This document shows positions 43,002-51,153 of a DNA stretch of 64,000 nt, piece after piece. Position 1 is the stretch's first letter. The number at the start of each line of letters is the position of its first letter. The translations under genes were made by a program, and so were the position numbers. Below the pieces are notes generated by a model. The model was not told the origin of the DNA. It searched no databases and worked only from the letters and a program-made list of their open reading frames with translations. Source of the DNA: Actinomycetes bacterium (lineage in GTDB: Bacteria > Actinomycetota > Acidimicrobiia > Acidimicrobiales > RAAP-2); contig JAJYVS010000006.1 in NCBI GenBank assembly GCA_021791895.1, forward strand, positions 1 through 64,000. Direction: 5' to 3'.

Positions 43002-45710
43002 TCAGAGTCCGAGCGGCCCGGCCACGTCGGCATCCACGCCGAAGGCGCCGATGGCGTCGGCGACCTCGGTCGGGTCGGCCAGCCCGTTGGCCGCGAGGGA
43101 GGACAGGACCGCGACCACCGTGTGGGCGGCGTCAGTCTCGAAGTAGCGGCGCAGCGCGGGGCGGGCGTCAGAACGGCCGAAGCCGTCGGTGCCGAGCGAG
43201 GTGTAGGGGCGCCTGACCCATCGGGCCACCTGATCGGGTACCGCCCGCAGGTAGTCGGTGACCGCGACCACCGGGTCGGTTCCGTCGCCCAAGGCGCCGG
43301 TCACATAGGGGACCGCGCGCTTCGAGGCCGGGTGGAGCCGGTTGTGCCGTTCGACCGCCAGGGCGTCGGCCCGCAACTCGGACCACGAGGTCACCGACCA
43401 GGTGTCGCAGCCCACCCCGTAGCGCTCGGCCAGGATGGCCCTGGCCTCCTCGGCCACCTGCCACATGGGTCCGGAGAACAGGATCGTCGCCCGGCGGGGC
43501 TGGGCCGGCTCGGCGGCGGCGGAGAAGCGGTACATGCCGCGCAGCACCCCGGCCCGGACCTCCTCGCCCGCCTGGCCCTCGGGCAGGGCGGGCATCGGGT
43601 AGCTCTCGTTGTAGAGGGTGAGGTAGAAGAAGCGGTCCTCGGCGTCGGGTCCGACGGTCTTCGCGACCGCCTCTTCGACCACGATCGCGAGCTCGTAGGC
43701 GAAAGCGGGGTCGTAGATCCGGGCCGCAGGGTTGGTGGAGGCGAGCAACGGGGAGTGGCCGTCGTCGTGCTGGAGCCCCTCACCCTGGAGGGTCGTGCGC
43801 CCGGCCGTGCATCCGGCCAGGATCCCCCGGCCGCGGGTGTCGCCGAGGGCCCATGCCAGATCGCCCACCCGTTGGAAGCCGAACATGGAGTAGAAGAGGT
43901 ACACCGGCACCATGGGTCGGCCCCAAGTGGCGTACGAGGTCGCCAGTGCGATGAAGCTGGCCATCCCCCCCGCCTCGGTGATGCCCTCTTGGAGGATCTG
44001 TCCCGACGTGCTCTCCACGTAGCGGAGCGGGAGGTCGAAGTCGACCGGCGTGTAGCGCTGACCCTCGGGGGCGTAGATCTTCGACTCGGCGATGATGGCC
44101 TCGAGCCCGAAGGTCCGGGCTTCGTCGGGGACGATGGGCACGATCATCTCGCCGACCACCGGGTCCCGGACCAGGTTCCGCAGCAGCCGGGCGAACGCCA
44201 TGGTGGTGGAGACCGCCTGGCCGCCGGAGCCGGCGAGCAGATCGGCGAAGGTCTTGGGGTTGGCCGTCCGCGGCGGGCTCGGCCGGACCACCCTGGCGGG
44301 AACGGGGCCGTTGAGGATCTGGCGACGGGCCATCAGGTACTGGTGCGCGTCGGAGTGCTCGGCGGGCCGGTAGTAGGGGGGGAGGTCGGCCTCGAGGGCC
44401 GAGTCCGGGATCTCCTCGCCGAGGTAGAGACGGTCGCGGAGGGCCACCAGCTGGGCCTTGGTCATCTTCTTGATCTGATGGGTGGCGTTGCGGGCTTCGA
44501 TCTCGGGGCCGAGTGTCCAGCCCTTGATCGTTTTGGCCAGGATGACCGTCGGTGCGCCGCGCTGCTCGGTCGCCAGCCGGTAGGCGGCGTAGAGCTTCCG
44601 GTAGTCGTGCCCGCCCCGGGGCAGGGTGCGCAGGTCGTCGTCGCTCAGGTGCTCGACCAGACGCCGCAACCTCGGGTCGGGGCCGAAGAAGTGCTCCCGG
44701 ATGTAGGAGCCCGACTCGGTCGCGTACTTCTGGAACTCGCCGTCGACCGTCGTGTTCATCCGGTTTAGGAGCACCCCGTCGACGTCGCGGGCCAAGAGGT
44801 CGTCCCAGCGCCGGCCCCAGATCACCTTGATGACGTTCCAGCCGGCCCCCCGGAAGACCGCCTCGAGCTCCTGGATGACCTTGCCGTTCCCGCGGACCGG
44901 GCCGTCCAATCGCTGCAGGTTGCAGTTGACGACGAAGATCAGGTTGTCGAGGTGCTCGCGGCCGGCCACCCCGAGGGCTCCGATGGACTCGGGTTCGTCC
45001 ATCTCCCCGTCCCCGACAAAGCACCAGACCCGGCTCTCGCTCGTGTCCACCAGCTCGCGCAGGTGCAGGTAGCGGTTGACGTGGGCCTGGTAGATGGCGG
45101 CGATCGGTCCGAGGCCCATCGACACCGTCGGGAACTCCCAGAAGTCGGGGAGTAGCCGCGGATGGGGGTAGCTCGGCAGTCCGTTGCCGCCGACCTCGTG
45201 GCGGAAGTTGTCGAGCTGTGCCTCGCTCAGTCGGCCCTCGACGAAGGCTCGGGCGTAGATGCCCGGCGACGCGTGGCCCTGGATGAAGACCTGGTCGCCG
45301 GCGCCGCCGCTGGCCTTCCCCCGGAAGAAGTGGTTAAACCCGACCTCGTAGAGGGATGCGGAGCTGGCGTAGGTGGACAGGTGGCCGCCGATGCCCTCGG
45401 TCCGCGCGTTCGCCCTGGTCACCATGACGGCGGCGTTCCACCTGATGTAGGCGCGGATCCGTCGTTCGAGGTCCTCGTCGCCGGGGAACCACGGTTCGTC
45501 GGCGGCGGGAATGGTGTTGACATAGGGCGTCGACACCGTGGCCGGGAAGTCGACCTGGAGGGTGCGGGCCCGTTCGAGCAGCTTCATGAGCAGGTAGCGG
45601 GCACGGGCCCGCCCACGGGTGTCGACGACGGCGTCGAAGGAGTCGAGCCATTCGTCGGTCTCGACCGGGTCGATGTCGGGGATCTGGTGCGAGATGCCGT
45701 CGAAGAGCAT
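43002..45710 (-). CDS. aceE: Pyruvate dehydrogenase E1 component, homodimeric
   Basis: A 902-residue TPP enzyme that decarboxylates pyruvate and passes the acetyl group to the E2 lipoyl arm. VGDGEMDEPESIGALGVAGR is the thiamine-diphosphate motif and FVVNCNLQRLDGPVRGNGKV its continuation; TEGIGGHLSTYASSASLYEV and GHASPGIYARAFVEGRLSEA are AceE marks. VTSWSELRADALAVERHNRL is near the C terminus. ATG 45710 is chosen; GTG 45725 overlaps the GGGAGG ribosome site and is less likely. Lpd and E2 are encoded 2.6 kb away on the other strand. Confidence 0.95.
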   Translation of the reverse strand: MLFDGISHQIPDIDPVETDEWLDSFDAVVDTRGRARARYLLMKLLERARTLQVDFPATVSTPYVNTIPAADEPWFPGDEDLERRIRAYIRWNAAVMVTRANARTEGIGGHLSTYASSASLYEVGFNHFFRGKASGGAGDQVFIQGHASPGIYARAFVEGRLSEAQLDNFRHEVGGNGLPSYPHPRLLPDFWEFPTVSMGLGPIAAIYQAHVNRYLHLRELVDTSESRVWCFVGDGEMDEPESIGALGVAGREHLDNLIFVVNCNLQRLDGPVRGNGKVIQELEAVFRGAGWNVIKVIWGRRWDDLLARDVDGVLLNRMNTTVDGEFQKYATESGSYIREHFFGPDPRLRRLVEHLSDDDLRTLPRGGHDYRKLYAAYRLATEQRGAPTVILAKTIKGWTLGPEIEARNATHQIKKMTKAQLVALRDRLYLGEEIPDSALEADLPPYYRPAEHSDAHQYLMARRQILNGPVPARVVRPSPPRTANPKTFADLLAGSGGQAVSTTMAFARLLRNLVRDPVVGEMIVPIVPDEARTFGLEAIIAESKIYAPEGQRYTPVDFDLPLRYVESTSGQILQEGITEAGGMASFIALATSYATWGRPMVPVYLFYSMFGFQRVGDLAWALGDTRGRGILAGCTAGRTTLQGEGLQHDDGHSPLLASTNPAARIYDPAFAYELAIVVEEAVAKTVGPDAEDRFFYLTLYNESYPMPALPEGQAGEEVRAGVLRGMYRFSAAAEPAQPRRATILFSGPMWQVAEEARAILAERYGVGCDTWSVTSWSELRADALAVERHNRLHPASKRAVPYVTGALGDGTDPVVAVTDYLRAVPDQVARWVRRPYTSLGTDGFGRSDARPALRRYFETDAAHTVVAVLSSLAANGLADPTEVADAIGAFGVDADVAGPLGL

Positions 45711-45867
45711 GACCAATGATCCCACCCTCCCGTGTCACCGGGTCGACGCCCCGATCCGGCCGACCTGGACGGGGAGCCCGGTCACCTCGGAAGCCCGGGG
45801 CTCGGTAGTACACAGTGGGGGTGACTTCTCTCAGGGCCGAGGCGGCCCGTCCCCCGGAGGCGGAGTG

Positions 45868-46332
45868 ATGGCCGAGGACGTCGAGCCGGTCGTCGTCTAC
45901 ACCGACGGATCGTGCCTCGGGAACCCCGGGCCCGGTGGATGGGCATGGGCGATCCCCGGCGGGCGGAGCGACAGCGGCGGTGAGGTCCTCACCACGAACC
46001 AGCGGATGGAGATCACCGCCGTGCTCCAGGCGTTACGGACGATCGGCGAGGACGATCCGACCGGGCCGATCACGGTGGTCAGCGACTCGAACTACGTCGT
46101 CCGCTGCTTCCACGACCGCTGGTGGGAGGGCTGGCTGCGGCGGGGCTGGCGCAACTCGGGAGGCAAACCAGTAGCGAACCGGGACCTCTGGGAGCCTCTG
46201 TTCGATCTGGCGCTCGGGTCCCGGCGCACGGTCGGCTTCCGGTGGGTGAAGGGCCACAGCGGGGATCCGTGGAACGACTTCGTCGACGAGCTGGCGGTCG
46301 CCGCCGCCACCGAGGCCCGTTCGAGCGCCTGA
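45868..46332 (+). CDS. rnhA: Ribonuclease HI
   Basis: A 154-residue nuclease cutting RNA in RNA-DNA hybrids. VVVYTDGSCLGNPGPGGWAW carries the first catalytic Asp, TTNQRMEITAVLQALRTI the Glu, ITVVSDSNYVVRCFHDRW the second Asp, and FRWVKGHSGDPWNDFVDELA the His and last Asp. ATG 45868 follows GGAGGCGGAG. It is divergent from aceE. Confidence 0.92.
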   Translation: MAEDVEPVVVYTDGSCLGNPGPGGWAWAIPGGRSDSGGEVLTTNQRMEITAVLQALRTIGEDDPTGPITVVSDSNYVVRCFHDRWWEGWLRRGWRNSGGKPVANRDLWEPLFDLALGSRRTVGFRWVKGHSGDPWNDFVDELAVAAATEARSSA

Positions 46333-46361
46333 TCCGGTTTGGTGTCCATTCGCCGGGGCCG

Positions 46362-46367
46362 TACCAT
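46362..46367 (+). promoter_or_regulatory. Putative -10 element, leaderless transcript
   Basis: TACCAT lies 8 nt upstream of ATG 46376 with no ribosome-binding site between. Confidence 0.4.
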
Positions 46368-46375
46368 CGAGCTCC

Positions 46376-47137
46376 ATGGAACTGACCAACAGCTCGGCCA
46401 TTGTCACTGGCGGTGCCTCGGGGCTCGGGGCGGCGACGGTCCGGGCGCTCGCCGAGCGGGGAGCCCGGGTTGTCGTGTTCGACCGGAACGAAGCCGGGGC
46501 CAAGCAGGTCGCCGACGAGGCCGGTGGCGAGCCGTTCGCCGGTGACGTCACCGATCCGGAGGCCTGCCAGAAGGCGGTCGACTTGGCGGCCGAGGGAGGT
46601 GTGCTGCGGGTCGCCGTCAACTGCGCCGGAACGGGTTGGGCGGAGCGGGTCATCAACCGTGAGGGCAAGCCGCACGACATCAGGGGTTTCGAGTTCCTCA
46701 TGCGGCTGAATGTCATCGGCACCTTCAACGTGATGACCAAGGCGGCCGCCGCGATCGCCAAGACCGAGCCCTCGGTGGACGGTGAGCGGGGAGTCATCGT
46801 GAACACCGCATCGGTCGCGGCCTTCGACGGTCAGATCGGTCAGCTCGCCTACTCGGCCTCCAAGGGGGCGGTCGTCGGGATGACCCTGCCGGCCGCCCGC
46901 GACCTCTCGGTCGTCGGGATCCGGGTGCTCACAATCGCCCCGGGGCTCTTCGACACACCCCTGCTCGCCTCCCTGCCCGAGGAGCAGCGCAGAGCGCTGG
47001 GCGAATCGGTGCTGTTCCCCAAGCTCCTCGGTCAGCCGTCGCAGTTCGCCCAGTTGGTGGTGGACATCGTCGGCAACCGGTACCTGAACGGCGAAGTGAT
47101 CCGTCTCGACGGCGGCATTCGGATGCCGCCACGGTGA
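46376..47137 (+). CDS. Short-chain dehydrogenase, 3-hydroxyacyl-CoA dehydrogenase type II-like
   Basis: A 253-residue NAD(P)-binding reductase. IVTGGASGLGAATVRALAER is the glycine-rich cofactor loop, VVFDRNEAGAKQV the Asp that favours NAD, VNCAGTGWAERVINREGKPH the NAG-like motif, and ASVAAFDGQIGQLAYSASKG the Ser-Tyr-x3-Lys catalytic set. The APGLFDTPLLASLPEEQR segment is common in 3-hydroxyacyl-CoA dehydrogenases of the HSD17B10 group. Start ATG 46376, probably leaderless. Confidence 0.85.
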   Translation: MELTNSSAIVTGGASGLGAATVRALAERGARVVVFDRNEAGAKQVADEAGGEPFAGDVTDPEACQKAVDLAAEGGVLRVAVNCAGTGWAERVINREGKPHDIRGFEFLMRLNVIGTFNVMTKAAAAIAKTEPSVDGERGVIVNTASVAAFDGQIGQLAYSASKGAVVGMTLPAARDLSVVGIRVLTIAPGLFDTPLLASLPEEQRRALGESVLFPKLLGQPSQFAQLVVDIVGNRYLNGEVIRLDGGIRMPPR

Positions 47138-47147
47138 GCTGCCACCG

Positions 47148-48155
47148 GTGAAGTATCGGGAGGCCGCCGGGGTGCGGCTCTCGGCCATCGGGCTCGGCTG
47201 CTGGCAGTTCGGGTCGCGCGAGTGGGGCTACGGCGAGCCCTACGCCAAGGAGATCGCCCCGGCCGTCGTCCGGCGCTGCCTGGACCTCGGGGTCAACCTC
47301 TTCGACACCGCCGAGGCCTACGGGTTCGGACGATCCGAACGCATCCTCGGTGCCGCCCTGGGCGACCGCCGGCCCGAGGCCTTCGTGGCCACCAAGCTCT
47401 TCCCGGTGCTCCCGATCGACCCGATCGTCGGGCGCCGGGCCCGGGCCAGCGCCCGTCGGCTCGACGTCGAGATCCTCGATCTCTACCAGCTCCACTGGCC
47501 GAACCCGGTCGTGCCGCTCACGAAGAGCGTCGAGGCGCTCGCCCGCCTCCGCGCTGAGGGCCTGATCGCCAACGTGGGTGTGTCGAACTTCAACCTCGCC
47601 CAGTGGCGGCGGGCCGAGGACCTCCTCGGGTCCCCGGTGCTTTCCAACCAACTCCGTTACAACCTGATCGACCGTCGCATCGAGCGGGAGGTGCTGCCCT
47701 GGGCCCAGGAGCACGGACGGCTGGTCATCGCCTACAGCCCGCTGGCCCAAGGGCTGCTCTCCGCTCGCTACGGCGCCGAGACGACGCCGCGGAACCTGCG
47801 GGCGAACAGCCCGGCGTTCCTGCCCGAGAACCTCCGCCGGGTCGAGCCGTTGCTGGCCGCCCTGCGCCGGATTGCCGCCGCGCACGGGGCCTCCCCGGCC
47901 CAGGTCTCCCTGGCGTGGCTCCTGCGGCGCGACGGCGTGGTCGTCATCCCCGGTGCCTCCTCGGTGGCCCAGGCCGAGTCGAACGCCACCGCCGCCGACC
48001 TGGAGCTGACCGACGACGAGGACGCCGAGCTCACGGCGGCCTCGGACGCGTTCGAGCCGGTCGGGGGGGTCGAGGCCTACCGGACCATCACCCGCCTGGC
48101 GGCCCAGCGGTTCCGGGCCCGCCTCGCGGGCATCGCGAGCGGGCTCCGGGCCTAG
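47148..48155 (+). CDS. Aldo/keto reductase
   Basis: A 335-residue NADPH-dependent TIM-barrel reductase. LFDTAEAYGFGRSERILGAA holds the catalytic Asp and Tyr, FVATKLFP the Lys, DLYQLHWPNPVVPLTKSVEA the His. VLSNQLRYNLIDRRIER and VVIPGASSVAQAESNATAAD follow the general AKR11/AKR13-like pattern. Start GTG 47148, 10 bp after the SDR stop. Substrate unknown. Confidence 0.87.
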   Translation: MKYREAAGVRLSAIGLGCWQFGSREWGYGEPYAKEIAPAVVRRCLDLGVNLFDTAEAYGFGRSERILGAALGDRRPEAFVATKLFPVLPIDPIVGRRARASARRLDVEILDLYQLHWPNPVVPLTKSVEALARLRAEGLIANVGVSNFNLAQWRRAEDLLGSPVLSNQLRYNLIDRRIEREVLPWAQEHGRLVIAYSPLAQGLLSARYGAETTPRNLRANSPAFLPENLRRVEPLLAALRRIAAAHGASPAQVSLAWLLRRDGVVVIPGASSVAQAESNATAADLELTDDEDAELTAASDAFEPVGGVEAYRTITRLAAQRFRARLAGIASGLRA

Positions 48156-48303
48156 CCCTCAACAAGAGCGACGCTCGGCCCCCGGTATGGTGGGCGTGAG
48201 CGACCCGATGGGTGGCGCTTGGCGGGTCGAAGGCGGGTGTGCGGTGCCGACCTCGGCCGCCGGGGGAGGACGAAGCCGAGACAGCGACGAAGGAGCGGGA
48301 GAG

Positions 48304-49725
48304 GTGACGACCACGGGAGCCCAGTTCGACGTCGTGGTCATCGGGGGCGGCCCGGGCGGGTACGCGACCGCACTCTACGGTGCCGCCGCCGGGCTCTCGA
48401 TCGCCATCGTCGAACGGGACAAGGTCGGCGGCACCTGCTTGCACCGAGGGTGCGTCCCGGCGAAGGAGTTCTTAGAGACGGCATCGGTGTACCGGACCGT
48501 CCGGGGCTCCTCGGAGTTCGGCATCGAGGCCGGCGAGCCGACCGTGGACTTCTCGGTCAGCCAAGCTCGGAAGAACGCCGTGGTGGACCGGCTCTTTCGT
48601 GGCCTCTCCGGCCTCCTGAAGGGGCGCAAGGTCACCGTGTTCCACGGGAACGGCACCCTCTTGCGCGGACACCGGGTCCGGATCAGCGAGGGCGCCGACG
48701 CCGGGAACGAGATCGTGGGGCGGGCGATCGTCCTCGCCGCCGGCTCGGTGCCGAGAACACTCCCGGGGCTCCCCGTTGACGGTCGCAGCGTGGTCACCTC
48801 CGACGAGTTCTTGGACTTGGACCGGATCCCCGAGTCCGTCGCCGTGGTGGGCGGTGGCGCGATCGGCTGTGAGTTCGCGTCGCTCCTGTCCGATCTGGGC
48901 TCCCAGGTCAGCGTGGTCGAGGCGCTTCCCTCCATCCTGAGCGGGTGCGACGCCGACGTCGCCGCGGTCGTCCACCGGTCGTTTCGCAAGCGCGGGATCG
49001 ACGTCCACCTTGGGACCCAGATCGAGGGCTTCGTGCCCCGCCCGAACGGCACCGGCGGCGTTCTGCACCTGAGCGACGGGCCAGAGATCGACGTCGACAT
49101 GGTGGTGATCTCGGTCGGTCGCCGGCCGAGGAGCGAGGGCTTGGTCGCGGAGGGCACGGCCGTCGTCATCGACGACCGGGGGTTCGTGGTCTCCGATCGT
49201 TACCAGCGCACGCACGAGCCGGGGGTGTGGGCCGTCGGCGACATCGTCGCCGGGACGCCGCAGCTCGCCCACGTCGGGTTCGCCGAGGCGATCGTGGCCG
49301 TGCAGTGCATGCTCGGCGAGCGGACGACCCCGGTCGACTACGAGCGGGTTCCGTGGGCCATCTACTGCCACCCGGAGGTGGCCTTCGCCGGGCTCACAGA
49401 GGAGCACGCGCGGTCCCGGGGGCTGGACATCGTGGTCAAGAAGGACCCCTTCGGCGGGAACAGTCGGGCCCAGATCCTGGGCGACACCGAGGGCCTGGTG
49501 AAGGTGGTCGCCGAGCGGGCACCCGACGGCAGCGCCAGACGGATCCTCGGGGTGCACATGGTCGGACCGTGGGTCACCGAACAAATCGGCGCTGGCTACC
49601 TCGCCGTGAACTGGGAGGCCACCCCGCTCGAAGTCGCGCAGTTCATCCAGCCGCATCCGTCGTTGTCCGAGACCTTCGGTGAGACGGTGCTGGCACTCAC
49701 CGGAAGGGGTCTCCACGTTGGCTGA
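48304..49725 (+). CDS. lpd: Dihydrolipoyl dehydrogenase (E3)
   Basis: A 473-residue FAD disulfide oxidoreductase that reoxidises the E2 lipoyl arm. VVVIGGGPGGYATALYGAAA binds FAD, KVGGTCLHRGCVPAKEFLET is the redox-active C-x4-C disulfide, VAVVGGGAIGCEFASLLSDL binds NAD, and EATPLEVAQFIQPHPSLSET near the end holds the His-Glu pair. The start is GTG 48304 behind GGAGCGGGAGAG. It overlaps the E2 gene by 8 bp and heads the lpd-E2-lipB/A operon. Confidence 0.94.
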   Translation: MTTTGAQFDVVVIGGGPGGYATALYGAAAGLSIAIVERDKVGGTCLHRGCVPAKEFLETASVYRTVRGSSEFGIEAGEPTVDFSVSQARKNAVVDRLFRGLSGLLKGRKVTVFHGNGTLLRGHRVRISEGADAGNEIVGRAIVLAAGSVPRTLPGLPVDGRSVVTSDEFLDLDRIPESVAVVGGGAIGCEFASLLSDLGSQVSVVEALPSILSGCDADVAAVVHRSFRKRGIDVHLGTQIEGFVPRPNGTGGVLHLSDGPEIDVDMVVISVGRRPRSEGLVAEGTAVVIDDRGFVVSDRYQRTHEPGVWAVGDIVAGTPQLAHVGFAEAIVAVQCMLGERTTPVDYERVPWAIYCHPEVAFAGLTEEHARSRGLDIVVKKDPFGGNSRAQILGDTEGLVKVVAERAPDGSARRILGVHMVGPWVTEQIGAGYLAVNWEATPLEVAQFIQPHPSLSETFGETVLALTGRGLHVG

Positions 49726-51148
49726 CGTCACGATGCCGCAACTCGGCGAGACGGTGACCGAGGGGACCATCACCCGATGGATGAAGGGGGTCGGCGACCA
49801 CGTGGAGCGGGACGAGCCGCTCTTCGAGGTGTCCACCGACAAGGTCGACAGCGAGGTTCCTTCGCCGGCCACCGGCGTGATCACCGAGATCGTTGTGCCC
49901 GAGGGCGAGACCGTCGACGTCGGTACCACACTGGCCGTGATCGGAGACGGCCAGGTGAGCCCGGCGCCCGCCGCTCCGAGGGAGGAGCCGGTGCCCGAGG
50001 TGCCGGCCGAACCGCCCCCGGAGCCGGAGGTCGCGGCGCCGCCGCCGGTCACCGCGGCGACCCAGGTGCCGCCCGAACCGCGCCGGGCGCCGGAGCCGCC
50101 CCCGCCGGCACCACCGGGCTTCGCCGCCGGGGTTCCGGGCATCCCCGACGGGACCCCCGAGGAGGAGCCCCTGCTCCTCTCGCCGATGGTCCGTCGGCTG
50201 TTGGCCGAGAACGGGATCAACGCCGCCGAGATCCGCGGTTCGGGCCCCGCGGGCAGGATCACGCGGGAGGACGTGCTCGACTACATCGACGCCCATCGGC
50301 GAGAGGGGGGTTCGACCCCGCAGCCGCCGCAAGAACCGTCGACGCCGGTCGCGAGCCAGCCGGGGGTGGCCGAGCAGATCGCCGAGAGTCGGCTGGTGTC
50401 GGCAGCGACCACGGCTGAAGTGGTCGTGCCGACGGCGGGCGACCGGGTGGTGCCGTTCTCGAACGTGAGACGGCGGACCGCCGAGCACATGGTCCGTTCC
50501 AAGGCGACCTCACCGCACGCGTTCATCGCGGCCGAGACCGATTTCGAGAACGTGGAGCGAGTTCGTCGGGCCCAAGGGGGGCGCTTCCGTGCCGAAGAGG
50601 GCTTCTCGCTCACCTACCTGCCGTTCGTGGCTCGAGCCGCGGTGGAGGCGCTGCGGGAGTACCCGAACCTCAACGCGTCGGTGATCGAGGATTCGCTTGT
50701 CGTGCACAGCGAGATCAATCTCGGCATCGCGGTGGACCTGGACCACGAAGGCTTGATCGTGCCGGTCGTCCACCGAGCAGAGGAGGTCACCTTGCGGGGG
50801 ATCGCTCGCCGGGTGCGCGATCTCGCCGATCGGGCCCGATCCCGCCAGCTCAGTGCGGACGACATCGCCGGGGGAACGTTCTCGATCACCAACGACGGCC
50901 CCTTCGGGACCTACTTCACGGTTCCGATCATCAACCAGCCGCAGGTCGCGATCTTGGCCACCGACGGGATCAAGCGGCGGCCGGTCGTGGTGACGAGCGA
51001 GGACGGGAGCGAGTCGATCGCCATCCATTCGGTCGGAGTCCTCGGCATGTCCTGGGACCATCGGGCGGTCGACGGCGCCTACGTGTCCGAGTACCTCCAT
51101 CGGGTCGGAGTGATCCTGTCCTCACGGGATTGGGCGGCCGAGCTCTGA
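49718..51148 (+). CDS. 2-oxo acid dehydrogenase E2 (dihydrolipoamide acyltransferase)
   Basis: A 476-residue E2. The single lipoyl domain (about residues 3-78) has FEVSTDKVDSEVPSPATGVI with the lipoyl-Lys; a Pro/Glu/Ala-rich linker precedes the peripheral subunit-binding domain LLSPMVRRLLAENGINAAEI, and the C-terminal catalytic domain ends GMSWDHRAVDGAYVSEYLHR with the HxxxDG motif. The TDKVDSE form resembles SucB-type E2, yet AceE is the only E1 in the window, so it could serve both. TTG 49718 (with GGAAGGGG upstream) overlaps the lpd stop by 8 bp. Confidence 0.9.
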   Translation: MADVTMPQLGETVTEGTITRWMKGVGDHVERDEPLFEVSTDKVDSEVPSPATGVITEIVVPEGETVDVGTTLAVIGDGQVSPAPAAPREEPVPEVPAEPPPEPEVAAPPPVTAATQVPPEPRRAPEPPPPAPPGFAAGVPGIPDGTPEEEPLLLSPMVRRLLAENGINAAEIRGSGPAGRITREDVLDYIDAHRREGGSTPQPPQEPSTPVASQPGVAEQIAESRLVSAATTAEVVVPTAGDRVVPFSNVRRRTAEHMVRSKATSPHAFIAAETDFENVERVRRAQGGRFRAEEGFSLTYLPFVARAAVEALREYPNLNASVIEDSLVVHSEINLGIAVDLDHEGLIVPVVHRAEEVTLRGIARRVRDLADRARSRQLSADDIAGGTFSITNDGPFGTYFTVPIINQPQVAILATDGIKRRPVVVTSEDGSESIAIHSVGVLGMSWDHRAVDGAYVSEYLHRVGVILSSRDWAAEL

Positions 51149-51153
51149 CCCCG